Shown: positions 28,037 to 36,974 of the stretch, piece by piece
How the letters are laid out: every line of letters starts with the position of its first letter
Numbering within the stretch: position 1 is the stretch's first letter
Assembly: GCF_000526215.1 (NCBI RefSeq)
Contig: NZ_JAFQ01000004.1
Coordinates: forward strand, 744,001 to 808,000
Length of the DNA stretch: 64,000 nt
Reading direction: 5' to 3'
Source of the DNA: Nocardia sp. BMG51109
Lineage (GTDB): Bacteria; Actinomycetota; Actinomycetes; Mycobacteriales; Mycobacteriaceae
Notes under the pieces: model-generated
The model's database searches: none
What the model saw: only the letters and a program-made list of their open reading frames with translations
Told to the model about the DNA's origin: nothing
Translations under genes and position numbers: made by a program

Positions 28037-29572
28037 TCAGCCCAGCAGGGCCAGGGTGGCGTCGTGGGTCGGGGCGGCGAGAAGGTCCGGAAGGGGCCCG
28101 AACTCGGCGATGCGGCCGGAGTCCAGGACGGTCATGCGGGTGCAGTAGCGGGCGGCCAGGTCGATGTCGTGAGTGATGACCAGCAGGGCCAGGCCCCGGT
28201 CGCGGCGGAGGCGGTCGAGCAGGGTCATGATCGCCTCGGCGGTGTCGCTGTCCAGCGCGGAGGTGATCTCGTCGCACACCAGCGCCGCGGGGTCGAGGGC
28301 AAGGGCACGCGCGAGCGCCACTCGCTGCCGCTGCCCGCCGGACAATTCGTGCGGGTAACGGTGGGCCAGTTCGGGTTTCAGCTCGACGGTGCGCAACAGC
28401 TCGGCAATGGATTCCGTGACCTCCGGCCCGCGCACGCCGCGATGGCGGCGCAGCGGCCGGGACAGGGTCTGCGCCACTGTGCGGCGCGGATTCAGGCTAC
28501 CGGCGCTGTCCTGCGGCACCAGGCCGATCCGCCCGGCCGCGCGCACGGTCCCGGCCGCAGGGCGGCGCAGCCCCACCGCGGCGCGCGCCAGCGTCGATTT
28601 ACCCGCCCCGGACGGGCCGGTCACCGCCAGTGCCTCGCCCGCGGCCAGCCGCAGATCGATATCGCCGAGCACCTGCCGACGGTCGATCGCCACGCACATT
28701 CCCGACATCGAAAGAACCTGCTCACCCACGCCATCGGCGGAAACGGCGACCGGTGGTGCCGGCACCTCGGCGGCTCGATTCGCGTCGACCTCACCGGATT
28801 CGAGGGTCTGCGGCAGCGCGGGCCGCGCACCGTTGTCGCGCGGACCCGGTATCCGTCCCCGCAGCGGCTGCTCGTCGTGGTCACGCTCGCCGCCGTCCCG
28901 GTGCCCGCCACGACCGCGCCCGCCGTCGACCCGCGGCACGTCCCCGACGGTGACATGGCGATCGGTGAGCTCACGCAAGGTGGCGGTGTCGTGCCCGGAG
29001 ACCACGAGGGTGACACCGTGCTCATCGGACAGCCGGCTCAGCAGGCGCACCACCGCGGTGCGCAGCCGCCCGTGCAGCCCGGCCAGCGGCTCGTCCAGGA
29101 CGAGCACGGGGGTCCGCCGGGCAAGGGCCCGGGCCAAGGCGATTCGGCGCTGTTCGCCGCCGGACAGTTCGGCCGGCCGGCGGCGCAGGTACGACTCCGG
29201 CAGCTCGACCGCGGCCAGCGCCGCCATCGCCCGGTCACGGTCGGCCAGTTCACCGAGCAGCGACCGGACCCGCATGGTCGGGTTCAGGGCCACGCCGGGA
29301 TCCTGGCCGACGAAGGCGATGTCGTGACGCCGAAACCTCCGCAGCGCCACGGACTCCAGGGCCAGCACGTCGTGTTCGCCGACCCGGACCGTACCGGTGG
29401 CGGTGGTTCCCGCCGGCACGTGCCCGAGTAGTGCCTTCAGCAGCGTCGACTTTCCGCAGCCGGACGGCCCGCGCAGCGCCGCGATACCGCCCTCCGGCAC
29501 CCGCAGCGAGATCGGCGCCAGCAGCGTCGCCCCGCCCGGCGTGCGCACCGACAGTCGTTCGACCGCAATCAC
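28037..29572 (-). CDS. Fused double ATP-binding subunit of an Opp/Dpp-type ABC importer
   Basis: A 511-residue protein with two complete ABC modules in tandem. The first has Walker A GPSGCGKSTLL and signature LSGGEQRRIALARAL; the second has GPSGAGKSTLA and LSGGQRQRVALARAL. It thus replaces the separate OppD and OppF subunits. The GTG at 29570-29572 overlaps the stop of the permease gene. It is the last gene of the importer operon substrate-binding protein - permease - permease - ATPase. With the iron-box upstream of that operon, the substrate is likely a metal chelate, comparable to nickel/staphylopine importers of the same class, which is an inference. Confidence 0.92.
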   Translation of the reverse strand: MIAVERLSVRTPGGATLLAPISLRVPEGGIAALRGPSGCGKSTLLKALLGHVPAGTTATGTVRVGEHDVLALESVALRRFRRHDIAFVGQDPGVALNPTMRVRSLLGELADRDRAMAALAAVELPESYLRRRPAELSGGEQRRIALARALARRTPVLVLDEPLAGLHGRLRTAVVRLLSRLSDEHGVTLVVSGHDTATLRELTDRHVTVGDVPRVDGGRGRGGHRDGGERDHDEQPLRGRIPGPRDNGARPALPQTLESGEVDANRAAEVPAPPVAVSADGVGEQVLSMSGMCVAIDRRQVLGDIDLRLAAGEALAVTGPSGAGKSTLARAAVGLRRPAAGTVRAAGRIGLVPQDSAGSLNPRRTVAQTLSRPLRRHRGVRGPEVTESIAELLRTVELKPELAHRYPHELSGGQRQRVALARALALDPAALVCDEITSALDSDTAEAIMTLLDRLRRDRGLALLVITHDIDLAARYCTRMTVLDSGRIAEFGPLPDLLAAPTHDATLALLG

Positions 29573-30363
29573 TTCCGGACCACCTCCCGCCGCCCCAGAG
29601 CCGCCGCCAGCAGATTCGCGCTCACCGCGACGACACCGACGGCGAGGCTCGGGGCCAGCACGGCCCACGGGTTCAACAGGATTCCGGAGGCGTTGTCGCG
29701 CACCATGACCGCCCAGTTGGACGCGCCGAGCGTGGCGGGCAGCTGGAGGAAGGCTGCGGTGGCAACCACATACATGCCCTCGACGAAACGCAGGCCGAGC
29801 TGGGTGAACACCAGTTCGCGCAGATTCGGCAGCACCTCACGGAAGATCACCGAAGCCGTCGGTTCCCCACCGAGCCGCGCCGCCTCGACGTAGCCGGTGG
29901 CCGCCACGCCCGCGGCAGCCGCCGCGAAAACCCTTGCCGAGTACGGGGTCCCGAACATGATCGCGATCAGCACCACCCCGGCGGCGCCGGACTGCGGCCA
30001 GGACAGCACCACGAGCATCATGGCCAGCACCACCGGAAGCAGGATCGCCAGATCGGCACCGCGCTCGATCACCGCACCCCACCGCGGCCGCAGCGCGGCC
30101 ACCGCACCCAGCACGCTCGCCAGCCCCGTGACCGCGGCCGCGATGATCGCCGCCAGCAGGATCAGGCCCCAACCGCCGTGCAGCAGCTGGCTGAACACGT
30201 CGCGCCCGAGCCGATCGCCACCCAGCCAGACGCCCCGGTGTGGCGCGGAGAAGGGTATTCCGACGGTCGCGTCCACCGGCCGCGGCGCCACCCACGGCCC
30301 GGCCACCGCGGCGACGACCACGATCAACGCGGGCGTCCCCCGCAGCACCAGCGCCCGGGTCAT
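29569..30363 (-). CDS. Opp/Dpp-type ABC importer permease (DppC-like)
   Basis: The protein has 264 residues, five to six hydrophobic helices and the binding-protein-dependent EAA region (YVEAARLGGEPTASVIFREVLPN), which contacts the ATPase. The ATG at 30361-30363 follows GGGGGCGCGGCG. The stop overlaps the start of the ATPase gene (GTGA). It pairs with the DppB-like permease upstream; 85 bases separate them. It belongs to the putative iron-regulated importer. Confidence 0.9.
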   Translation of the reverse strand: MTRALVLRGTPALIVVVAAVAGPWVAPRPVDATVGIPFSAPHRGVWLGGDRLGRDVFSQLLHGGWGLILLAAIIAAAVTGLASVLGAVAALRPRWGAVIERGADLAILLPVVLAMMLVVLSWPQSGAAGVVLIAIMFGTPYSARVFAAAAAGVAATGYVEAARLGGEPTASVIFREVLPNLRELVFTQLGLRFVEGMYVVATAAFLQLPATLGASNWAVMVRDNASGILLNPWAVLAPSLAVGVVAVSANLLAAALGRREVVRK

Positions 30364-30448
30364 CGCCGCGCCCCCGATATCCTGTGTCCCACTGGGATCT
30401 TCCACCTCCGGGCAGGCGCGGCGGAACACCGGCCACCTCCGGACGCGG

Positions 30449-31438
30449 TCATCGCCGGCCCCGCATCGCCCACCCGCGCAGGCCATCGGCCAGCAGCAGC
30501 ACGCACAGGATCGTCGCGCCCGCGACCGCGGCCGTCGCGGCGGCCAGCGCGGTGTCGCGGTCGGCGACCGAACCCGCCAGCAGCGCGCCGAGTCCCGGAT
30601 AGTTGAACAGGCTCTCGACGACCAGCGCGCCGCCGAGCAGCATCCCGACCGTCGTGGCGTAGGAGGCGGCGATCGCGGGCAGCGCCACCGGCAGCACGTG
30701 CCGCACCATCAGGTGACGCGGCGAAATACCCTCCAGCTCCGCGTTTTCCACGTGCGGCGCGCGGGCGGCATCGGCCAGCGCGCTCCGGACGACCCGGGTG
30801 TTCCACCCGGTCTGCGGCACGGCCAGCGCCAGCACCGGCAGCACCAGCATGCTCGCATCGGCCGGGAACCCGGACCGGCCGGCCACCGTGACCGCCGGAA
30901 ACCACCCGGCCGCGAACGAGAACACCATGATCAGCACCGCCGCGACCACGAACTCCGGCAGCGCCACCACCATCGCCGTCGCCGGCTGCAGCACCCGCGC
31001 CGCCCACCCGGACGGCCGTGCCGCCCACCACATACCGCAGCCGAGCGAGGCGATCACGGTGAGCGCGAACGCCAGTCCGCCCAGCAGCAGCGTCTGCGGG
31101 GCGGAACCGGCGAGCAGGTCGGCGATGGAACGCCCGTGCACGGTGGTGCCGAAATCACCGGTTGCCAGCCCGCTCAGCCAGGACCAGAACCGCTGCGGCA
31201 GCGGCTGATCCAGGCCGAGCTCGTGCCGCTTCGCCGCGATGGTCTCCGGCGCGGCATCGCGGCCCAGCGCGGCGCGTGCGGCATCGCCCGGCAGCAGCGA
31301 TATCGCGGCGAACACCAGCATCAGCAGGACCAGCAGCAGTGCGAACCGGCGCAGCACGAGCCCGGCGACCGGGACCCATCGGCGGCCCCGGGCACCGCCG
31401 GCACCCACCTCGGCCGTCGCCTCGACGACGGTGCTCAC
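30449..31438 (-). CDS. Opp/Dpp-type ABC importer permease (DppB-like)
   Basis: The protein has 329 residues. The first helix (LRRFALLLVLLMLVFAAISLLPGD) and the following periplasmic stretch with ELGLDQPLPQRFWSWL are characteristic of DppB/NikB permeases. The EAA loop appears near NAELEGISPRHLMVRHVLP. The GTG at 31436-31438 overlaps the stop of the substrate-binding protein gene (GTGA), so it is translationally coupled to it. Confidence 0.9.
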   Translation of the reverse strand: MSTVVEATAEVGAGGARGRRWVPVAGLVLRRFALLLVLLMLVFAAISLLPGDAARAALGRDAAPETIAAKRHELGLDQPLPQRFWSWLSGLATGDFGTTVHGRSIADLLAGSAPQTLLLGGLAFALTVIASLGCGMWWAARPSGWAARVLQPATAMVVALPEFVVAAVLIMVFSFAAGWFPAVTVAGRSGFPADASMLVLPVLALAVPQTGWNTRVVRSALADAARAPHVENAELEGISPRHLMVRHVLPVALPAIAASYATTVGMLLGGALVVESLFNYPGLGALLAGSVADRDTALAAATAAVAGATILCVLLLADGLRGWAMRGRR

Positions 31439-32934
31439 GCCAGCCAGACCCGTTCCAGCTGGACCCGCCCGAACCCACCGAGCGTCGGCAGGTCGCGCAC
31501 CCGGCTCGACGCGATATCGATGCCGTCGGCCATGCCCCACACCAGGTATCCGCCGCGCTCGTGCTGGATCTGCTGCACCGTGCGGCAGGCCCGTGCGTAG
31601 TCGGCCGGATTCGCCGACCCCAGCGCGGTGGCGGTGACGGCGTCGAATTCCGGGTCGGCGAAGGCGGTTTCGTTGCGATTGCTGCCCGAGGCCATCAGCT
31701 TCGAGGCGTAGAACAGCACCGAGTCGTTGGTGCCCCAGTTCACCGTGTAGAGCGGCGCGTGCAGCCAGGTGCGGTCGTAGAAGGTGCCCGACTCCTGCAC
31801 CACCACCTCGATATTCACGCCGGCCTCGCGCATCTGGGTGGCGAACACCTTGGCCGATTCGGCCTCCCCGGGCGCCTCCTCCTTGGTGACCAGCTGATAG
31901 CTCGCGGCGGTGTCGAACCGGGCCTGCGCCAGCAGTGCCCGGGCGCGCTCGAGATCGCGGCGGCGCTGCGGAATGTCGGCGGCGTACTGCGGGTCACCGG
32001 TGCCGAGGATGTCGTTGGCGACCCGTCCGTAACCCGAGAACGATTGTGCTACAAGGGCATCACGGTCGGTGGCCAGCCGCAGCGCGGCCCGCACCCGCGG
32101 ATCGGCGAACGGGCCGTCGGAGGTGCGCATGGCGATGGCGACCGCGGTGTCGTCGGGCCGCCGCACCACCTGCAGATCGCCGCGCCCGCCCGCGGTGCGG
32201 CCGGCGATCGCGCCCACATTGGAGGCCAGGTCGATCTGCCCGCCGACGACCGCGTTCGACAGCGCGTCGACGCTGTCGAACATGGTGACCTCGATGGCCT
32301 CCAGCCGCGGTTTCGGCCCGTGCCAGGCGTCGTTGCGGACCAGCCGGGCGTTGCCCTGCCGGTAGGACTCGAGCCGGAAGGGCCCGCTGCCAACGGCATT
32401 CGCGAAGTCGGCAGTGCCCTGCTTGACGGTAAATGTCATCAGCCGGACCAGCAGCGGGATCTGGGTATTGGGCGCGGCCGCCGTCACCACCACCCGGCCG
32501 GGCCCGTCGGCGACGATATCGCCGGGCCGGGCGACCGGCATCTTGGATTCCCCGCCCACCTCGCGCAGCCGCCGCAGCGACCACACCACGTCGTCGGCGG
32601 TCACCGGGCTGCCGTCGTGGAAGCGCGCGCCCTCGGCGAGAGTGAAGGTCCAGCGCCGCTGCTCCGGGTCGGCGGACCACCGCGACGCCAGCCGCGGCTG
32701 CACGGTCGGATCGGCGCCCGGCACCGTGAGCGGATCGTAGACCAGCGAGGCGATCAGGAAATCGCTCTCGTTGCTCAGGTTTGCGTGCGGATCGCGTTGC
32801 AGCGCAGGCACCTTGCCAAGGGCGCCGACGCGCAGTGTGCCGGTATCCGTCCCGCCGCCGCAGCCTCCGAGCGCCAGCGCGGCGCTCACTCCGAGTCCGG
32901 CGCCCAGAATCCGCCGACGGGTCATGGTGGTCAT
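31435..32934 (-). CDS. Substrate-binding lipoprotein of the Opp-type importer (family 5)
   Basis: The protein has 499 residues. The N-terminus TRRRILGAGLGVSAALALGGC combines a twin-arginine-like stretch with a lipobox ending at a cysteine, so it is a surface lipoprotein. The rest is a solute-binding protein family 5 (Opp/Dpp/Nik) with a RFHDGSPVTADDVVWSL signature. The ATG at 32932-32934 or the internal ATG at 32925 may start it. An IdeR-like box and a 19-bp tandem repeat lie just upstream, so expression is probably induced by iron lack. The ligand may be a metal-chelate complex. Confidence 0.9.
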   Translation of the reverse strand: MTTMTRRRILGAGLGVSAALALGGCGGGTDTGTLRVGALGKVPALQRDPHANLSNESDFLIASLVYDPLTVPGADPTVQPRLASRWSADPEQRRWTFTLAEGARFHDGSPVTADDVVWSLRRLREVGGESKMPVARPGDIVADGPGRVVVTAAAPNTQIPLLVRLMTFTVKQGTADFANAVGSGPFRLESYRQGNARLVRNDAWHGPKPRLEAIEVTMFDSVDALSNAVVGGQIDLASNVGAIAGRTAGGRGDLQVVRRPDDTAVAIAMRTSDGPFADPRVRAALRLATDRDALVAQSFSGYGRVANDILGTGDPQYAADIPQRRRDLERARALLAQARFDTAASYQLVTKEEAPGEAESAKVFATQMREAGVNIEVVVQESGTFYDRTWLHAPLYTVNWGTNDSVLFYASKLMASGSNRNETAFADPEFDAVTATALGSANPADYARACRTVQQIQHERGGYLVWGMADGIDIASSRVRDLPTLGGFGRVQLERVWLA

Positions 32935-32947
32935 CGCAGGTTCCTCG

Positions 32948-32985
32948 TCCCATCCGAGCGGCCGTGTCCCATCCGAGCGGCCGTG
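32948..32985. repeat. 19-bp tandem duplication before the importer operon
   Basis: TCCCATCCGAGCGGCCGTG occurs twice without a gap (32948-32966 and 32967-32985). It lies between the IdeR-like box and the start of the binding protein and occupies the untranslated leader. Confidence 0.85.
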
Positions 32986-32986
32986 A

Positions 32987-33005
32987 ACAGCCAAGGCTAA
33001 CCTAA
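32987..33005. promoter_or_regulatory. DtxR/IdeR-like iron box, importer side
   Basis: ACAGCCAAGGCTAACCTAA matches the consensus TTAGGTTAGGCTAACCTAA at 14 of 19 positions, with a perfect right half. It lies 53 bases upstream of the binding-protein start. IdeR with iron binds such boxes and represses. Confidence 0.7.
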
Positions 33006-33133
33006 AAATTCTGCGGCACAGGGCGGATTGCGTCCATGCCGACACCCCGCCGCCGGTGTGTCGACACGGTTTGCTCGCCGACTACTGTGGTTGTCCGCTC
33101 GGTGATGCCCGCTTGCTATAGTAAGTATGTCCT

Positions 33134-33152
33134 TTAGGTAAGCCTTGCTTAA
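33134..33152. promoter_or_regulatory. DtxR/IdeR-like iron box, biosynthetic side
   Basis: TTAGGTAAGCCTTGCTTAA matches the iron-box consensus at 14 of 19 positions. It lies 78 bases upstream of the oxygenase gene that opens the biosynthetic operon and is divergent from the importer operon. Confidence 0.7.
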
Positions 33153-33229
33153 GTTAGCGGGAAACGCTAATTTCGCAGACCGAGTCTTCACCACCTGCTT
33201 CACCACCGTTGCGAAGAAGGGAATGCCTG

Positions 33230-34369
33230 GTGAAAAACGTTCTCTGCGAACGTATGACACACCACCCCACCGAATCCGGCGAGATCGAACGCCGCGAACT
33301 GCCCGCCGCGGCCGCACAGGCCGTTCGGGACACGGCGCGCGAGATCGCCGCCACAATCGAAGGCATGCCGGGTTTATCCGCGCGCGCCGCGGCCACGCTC
33401 ACCGACCCGACACTGCTCGAGCTGATCGACACGCACGCGGCTCGCTTACCGGGTTCGGTGCGCGATGTGCTGCGCCCGCCGGCCACCGCGGCCGGCGCCG
33501 CGATCGTCGGCCGGTTGCCGCTGCGCGACAACGAACTCGGCCCCACCCCGAGCGACTGGCGGCAGGCGGCGGCCTGGAGCGGCGAGCCGGCGCACCGCCA
33601 CGACTCGTTCCGGCTCGACCTGACGATGCTGCTGCTGGCCCGCGGCGCCGGCGAACCGTTCGGCTGGCAGGGGCAGCAGGGCGGCCGGCTGGTCAACAAC
33701 ATCGTCCCCTCCCGGGGCCACGAGCACGAACAGTCCGGCGCGTCCAGCACCACGCTGCTCGAGCCGCACACCGAGGACGCCTTCCACCCCCGCCGCGCAC
33801 AGCTGCTCATGCTCGGCTGCCTGCGCAATCCGGACCGGGTGGGCACCACGGTCTCGTCGGTGCGCCAGGTCCGCCTCGACGAACGGCAGCGGCGCCGGCT
33901 GGGCGAGCCGATGCTGCCGATCCTGCCGGATGTCTCCTACGGCACCGACTTTCACCGGTATCCGGCCACTCCGGTGGCGACGGTCGGCGGCGGCGAGGGC
34001 GGCCCGACGCTGCGCTACGACCCCGCCTACACTCCCCTCGACGACGCCGATGCCGAATTCCGCAGTGCCTACGACCATCTCGGCACGGAGCTGGAGCGGG
34101 TGTGCCGCACCGCCGTGCTCGCGCCGGGCGAGCTGCTGCTGGTCGACAATGACGTGGTGGTGCACGGTCGGGTACCGTTCGCCCCGAGGTACGACGGGAC
34201 GGACCGCTGGCTCAAGCGGGTCAACATCCGCCTGCCCCGCCCCCGCCATCCGGCCGAGGCCGGTGAGAGCGGGTACGGGCAGGAGACGGTCACGCCGTTC
34301 GCTACCGAATCCGTTGCGGCACAGGGAGGTGCCGCGTGGATGCCCACCGACCGACCGCCGGACCGATGA
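33230..34369 (+). CDS. Fe(II)/2-oxoglutarate oxygenase, TauD/clavaminate synthase-like
   Basis: The product has 379 residues. LLEPHTEDAFHPRRAQLL holds the HTE motif that binds iron, and VVVHGRVPFAPRYDGTDRWLKRVN carries the distal His and the Arg that binds 2-oxoglutarate, as in clavaminate synthase, VioC and AsnO. Such enzymes usually hydroxylate C-beta of a free or carrier-bound amino acid. The GTG at 33230 follows AAGGGA. It is the first gene after the iron box and overlaps the SbnB-like gene by 34 bases, so it likely modifies the amino-acid product of this operon. Confidence 0.85.
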   Translation: MKNVLCERMTHHPTESGEIERRELPAAAAQAVRDTAREIAATIEGMPGLSARAAATLTDPTLLELIDTHAARLPGSVRDVLRPPATAAGAAIVGRLPLRDNELGPTPSDWRQAAAWSGEPAHRHDSFRLDLTMLLLARGAGEPFGWQGQQGGRLVNNIVPSRGHEHEQSGASSTTLLEPHTEDAFHPRRAQLLMLGCLRNPDRVGTTVSSVRQVRLDERQRRRLGEPMLPILPDVSYGTDFHRYPATPVATVGGGEGGPTLRYDPAYTPLDDADAEFRSAYDHLGTELERVCRTAVLAPGELLLVDNDVVVHGRVPFAPRYDGTDRWLKRVNIRLPRPRHPAEAGESGYGQETVTPFATESVAAQGGAAWMPTDRPPDR

Positions 34370-35373
34370 GCCGAGGACTGCCCGTGACTGCCCGACCGAC
34401 ACCGCTGCGCGTACTCAGCCGCAGCGACCTCGCCGACGTTCCGATCACACCGGTCGACGTGGTGCGCGCCGTCGAGGAGGCGTATCTGGCGCTGGCGTCG
34501 GGAGATTCGGACAATCCGCGCAAGCTCAGCGTCGCGCATCCCGACGGCTGGTCGGTGGCCTACGCCATGCTCGGACGCGACGGTCGCCGGCGGGTCGTCG
34601 CGATGAAGACCTCGTACAAGTTCGATCCGAACCACGACCGCAGCACGAAGAAGTACTACACGACCATAACGCTGTACGACGATGCCACCGGCATGCCGAT
34701 CGCGATGATGGACTGTGCCCGCGTCGGCGCGCTGCGCACTCCGGCGGTGTCGGCGCTGCTGGTCCGCGAGACCGTACGCTCCGACGCGCGCAGCGTGCTG
34801 CTGATCGGCACCGGCACCCAGGGCCGACATGCGTTGCCGCACTTGCTCGCCGCCAACCCGCAGCTGAACCGGCTGATGGTGTACGGCACGCATCCCGACG
34901 GGTTGAAGGCCGTGCACGAACAGCTGGCGGCACACCATCCGCACGCGGAACTGGAGACGGTGCCGGACCCCTACGCCGCCGCCCGCGAGGCCGACGTCGT
35001 GCTGGCCACCGCCGGCCCCGGAACCAAGGTCGCCGTCGAATCCGCCGAACTCGCGCCGGGCGCGGTGACCGTGCTGGTCGGCTACGGCCTGGCCCCGTCG
35101 ACGCTGACCGACGCCGACCGCGTAGTCGCCACCAGCGCCGAGCAGATGGCACTGACCGGAACCGATATGGCGGGCCCGGACGGCCGGCTCCGCCCGGTCG
35201 ACGCCGAACTGCCGCAGATCCTGAACCGCCGGACACCGGGCCGCCGCAGCGACGACGAGCGCATCTTCGTCTACAACAGCGGCCTGGTCCTCACCGACGT
35301 CGCCGTCGCCCACGCCCTCGCCCAGCGCGCCATCGCCGACGGCCGCGGCACGGAGGTCCCGGTATGGGATTGA
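34336..35373 (+). CDS. SbnB-like NAD-dependent dehydrogenase (ornithine cyclodeaminase family)
   Basis: The product has 345 residues of the ornithine cyclodeaminase/mu-crystallin fold. The NAD motif is LLIGTGTQGRHALPHL; substrate-side residues include VAMKTSYKF and DCARVGALRT. In staphyloferrin B synthesis SbnB oxidatively splits N-(1-amino-1-carboxy-2-ethyl)-glutamate into 2,3-diaminopropionate and 2-oxoglutarate. The GTG at 34336 follows GGGAGG and overlaps the oxygenase gene; an ATG at 34366 overlapping the same stop is an alternative start. With the SbnA-like gene downstream, production of diaminopropionate is likely. Confidence 0.82.
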   Translation: MDAHRPTAGPMSRGLPVTARPTPLRVLSRSDLADVPITPVDVVRAVEEAYLALASGDSDNPRKLSVAHPDGWSVAYAMLGRDGRRRVVAMKTSYKFDPNHDRSTKKYYTTITLYDDATGMPIAMMDCARVGALRTPAVSALLVRETVRSDARSVLLIGTGTQGRHALPHLLAANPQLNRLMVYGTHPDGLKAVHEQLAAHHPHAELETVPDPYAAAREADVVLATAGPGTKVAVESAELAPGAVTVLVGYGLAPSTLTDADRVVATSAEQMALTGTDMAGPDGRLRPVDAELPQILNRRTPGRRSDDERIFVYNSGLVLTDVAVAHALAQRAIADGRGTEVPVWD

Positions 35374-36920
35374 GCGGCCAGGCCGAGCGAACTCCCGCCA
35401 GGAGCCTCGGCCCGACCGACACACCGGATGCCACCGGCAGCGTCCCCGACAGGACGGCAGGTCGCGGCGGCCCCGACAGCACAGCCGGTCGCGGCGGCCC
35501 CGACAGCACAGCCGGTCGCGGCGGCCCCGACAGCACAGCCGGTCGCGGCGGCCCCGACGACACAGCCGGTCGCCGCGGCCCCGACGACACAGCCGGTCGC
35601 CGCGGCCCCGACATTGCGGCGGCACCGCTGCCCGCGCATCGGGACGACCGGGAGCACCGGCTGCTCGCCGACCCGCATCTGCTGGGGGACATCGCCGAGG
35701 CGATCGGCGGGCCGTTCCACCTGATGTACCCGGACCGCGTGGGTCGCACCATCGACGCCTTCCGGACCGTGTTCGACCAGGCGGCCGTGGCCGGGGCGGT
35801 CTACTACGGCAAGAAGGCGAACAAGGCCGCGTGCGTGGTTCGGGCCTGCGCGGAACACGGCGCGGGAGTCGACGTGGCGAGCGTCGGCGAACTGGTTTCG
35901 GCTCTGGCACAGGGCATTCGAGGCGAGGACCTGATGGTGACCGGGCCCGCGAAGTCCGGTGAGTTGCTCTGGCTGGCGGCCCGGCACCGGGCGCTGATCG
36001 CCATCGATGAGCCCGGCGAACTGGACCGGCTCGCCGCGCTCGGCATGCCGGCCCGGGTGCTGCTGCGCGCGCTGCCCCCGAACTCCGCCAGCCGTTTCGG
36101 CATGTCCGGCGACGAGCTCGAGCTCGTCCTCGCCCGCACCGATCTCGGACCGGTGCGGATCGAGGGGTTCAGCTTCCACCTCTCCGGCTACGCTCCGGCG
36201 CCCCGCGCCGAACTGGCCGCGGCCCTGCTCGAACGCTGTCGCGCGGCCCGCGATCTCGGCCATCCGGTGACGACGCTCTCGATCGGCGGCGGTTTCGCGG
36301 TCGACTACGTGCCGGAACGAGACTGGGCGGCGTTCACCGAAGCCGTTACCCCGCACTGGTTTCACGCCGGCAAGACCTTCGGCTCCTACTACCCGTACCA
36401 CAGCGCGATCGCCGGCCCGGCGATGCTCGCCGCCGTCCTCGCCCTCGACGATCTCGCCGAACGCCTGCGCGACAACGATGTTCGCCTGGCCGTCGAGCCC
36501 GGCCGGGCCCTGCTGGATCGGGCCGGCAGCACCGTGTTCCGCGTGCAGGGCGCGAAAGTCCGCACTGCCGAGGGACACCCGTACCAGCTGCTGACGGTCG
36601 ACGGCACCAGCCTGAGCCTGTCCGAGCAGTGGTTCGACAGCGAATACCTGCCCGATCCGGTGCTGTGGCCGTCCCGCCCCGGTACCCTTACCCCGGCCAG
36701 TGTCGGCGCGGCCACCTGCCTCGAATCCGACATGCTCAGCTGGCGGCGCATCCCGCTGCCGCGCGCGGCCGAACCCGGTGATCTGCTCGTCTACCCGAAT
36801 ACCGCCGGCTATCAGATGGACTCCAACGAGTCCGAGTTCCACCAGTTACCGATCCCGCCGAAGGTGGTGCTGCACGAGGCGCCCGACGGCCGATTCCGCT
36901 GGACGCTCGACGCCGGATAA
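35364..36920 (+). CDS. Type III PLP decarboxylase (DapDC/SbnH/Y4yA-like) with N-terminal repeats
   Basis: The product has 518 residues. After about 100 low-complexity residues comes an alanine-racemase-type barrel with the PLP lysine in VYYGKKANKA, SFHLSGY, a phosphate-binding LSIGGGFAVDY and EPGRALLDRAGS. The C-terminal beta domain has ATCLESDMLSW and a Tyr near PNTAGYQMDSNESEFHQ, as in diaminopimelate/ornithine decarboxylases and SbnH. The likely reaction is loss of the carboxylate of a D- or L-amino-acid end of the metallophore precursor. The ATG at 35364 follows CGGAGG and overlaps the SbnB-like gene by 10 bases. The repeats are described separately. Confidence 0.84.
   Translation: MGLSGQAERTPARSLGPTDTPDATGSVPDRTAGRGGPDSTAGRGGPDSTAGRGGPDSTAGRGGPDDTAGRRGPDDTAGRRGPDIAAAPLPAHRDDREHRLLADPHLLGDIAEAIGGPFHLMYPDRVGRTIDAFRTVFDQAAVAGAVYYGKKANKAACVVRACAEHGAGVDVASVGELVSALAQGIRGEDLMVTGPAKSGELLWLAARHRALIAIDEPGELDRLAALGMPARVLLRALPPNSASRFGMSGDELELVLARTDLGPVRIEGFSFHLSGYAPAPRAELAAALLERCRAARDLGHPVTTLSIGGGFAVDYVPERDWAAFTEAVTPHWFHAGKTFGSYYPYHSAIAGPAMLAAVLALDDLAERLRDNDVRLAVEPGRALLDRAGSTVFRVQGAKVRTAEGHPYQLLTVDGTSLSLSEQWFDSEYLPDPVLWPSRPGTLTPASVGAATCLESDMLSWRRIPLPRAAEPGDLLVYPNTAGYQMDSNESEFHQLPIPPKVVLHEAPDGRFRWTLDAG
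35448..35609 (+). repeat. Six tandem 27-bp (9-codon) repeats in the decarboxylase N-terminus
   Basis: Six direct units of 27 bases start at 35448, 35475, 35502, 35529, 35556 and 35583. They encode D-x-TAGRGGP or D-x-TAGRRGP; three units are identical. This is an in-frame minisatellite that makes a flexible Gly/Arg/Pro-rich arm. Confidence 0.95.
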
Positions 36921-36974
36921 CCCGGCCGCTCTCATCCCACCAGTCCCCTGCACATCCAGTCCGAGGAGACCCGC

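Noticed and set aside
33930..35363. Upstream part of the long open frame that ends with the decarboxylase
   Set aside because: It is Arg/Pro-rich and out of frame with the oxygenase and SbnB-like genes; the ATG at 35364 with GGAGG is the real start.
35448..35609. CRISPR-like appearance of the 27-bp repeats
   Set aside because: No spacers; the units join directly and keep the reading frame of an enzyme gene.
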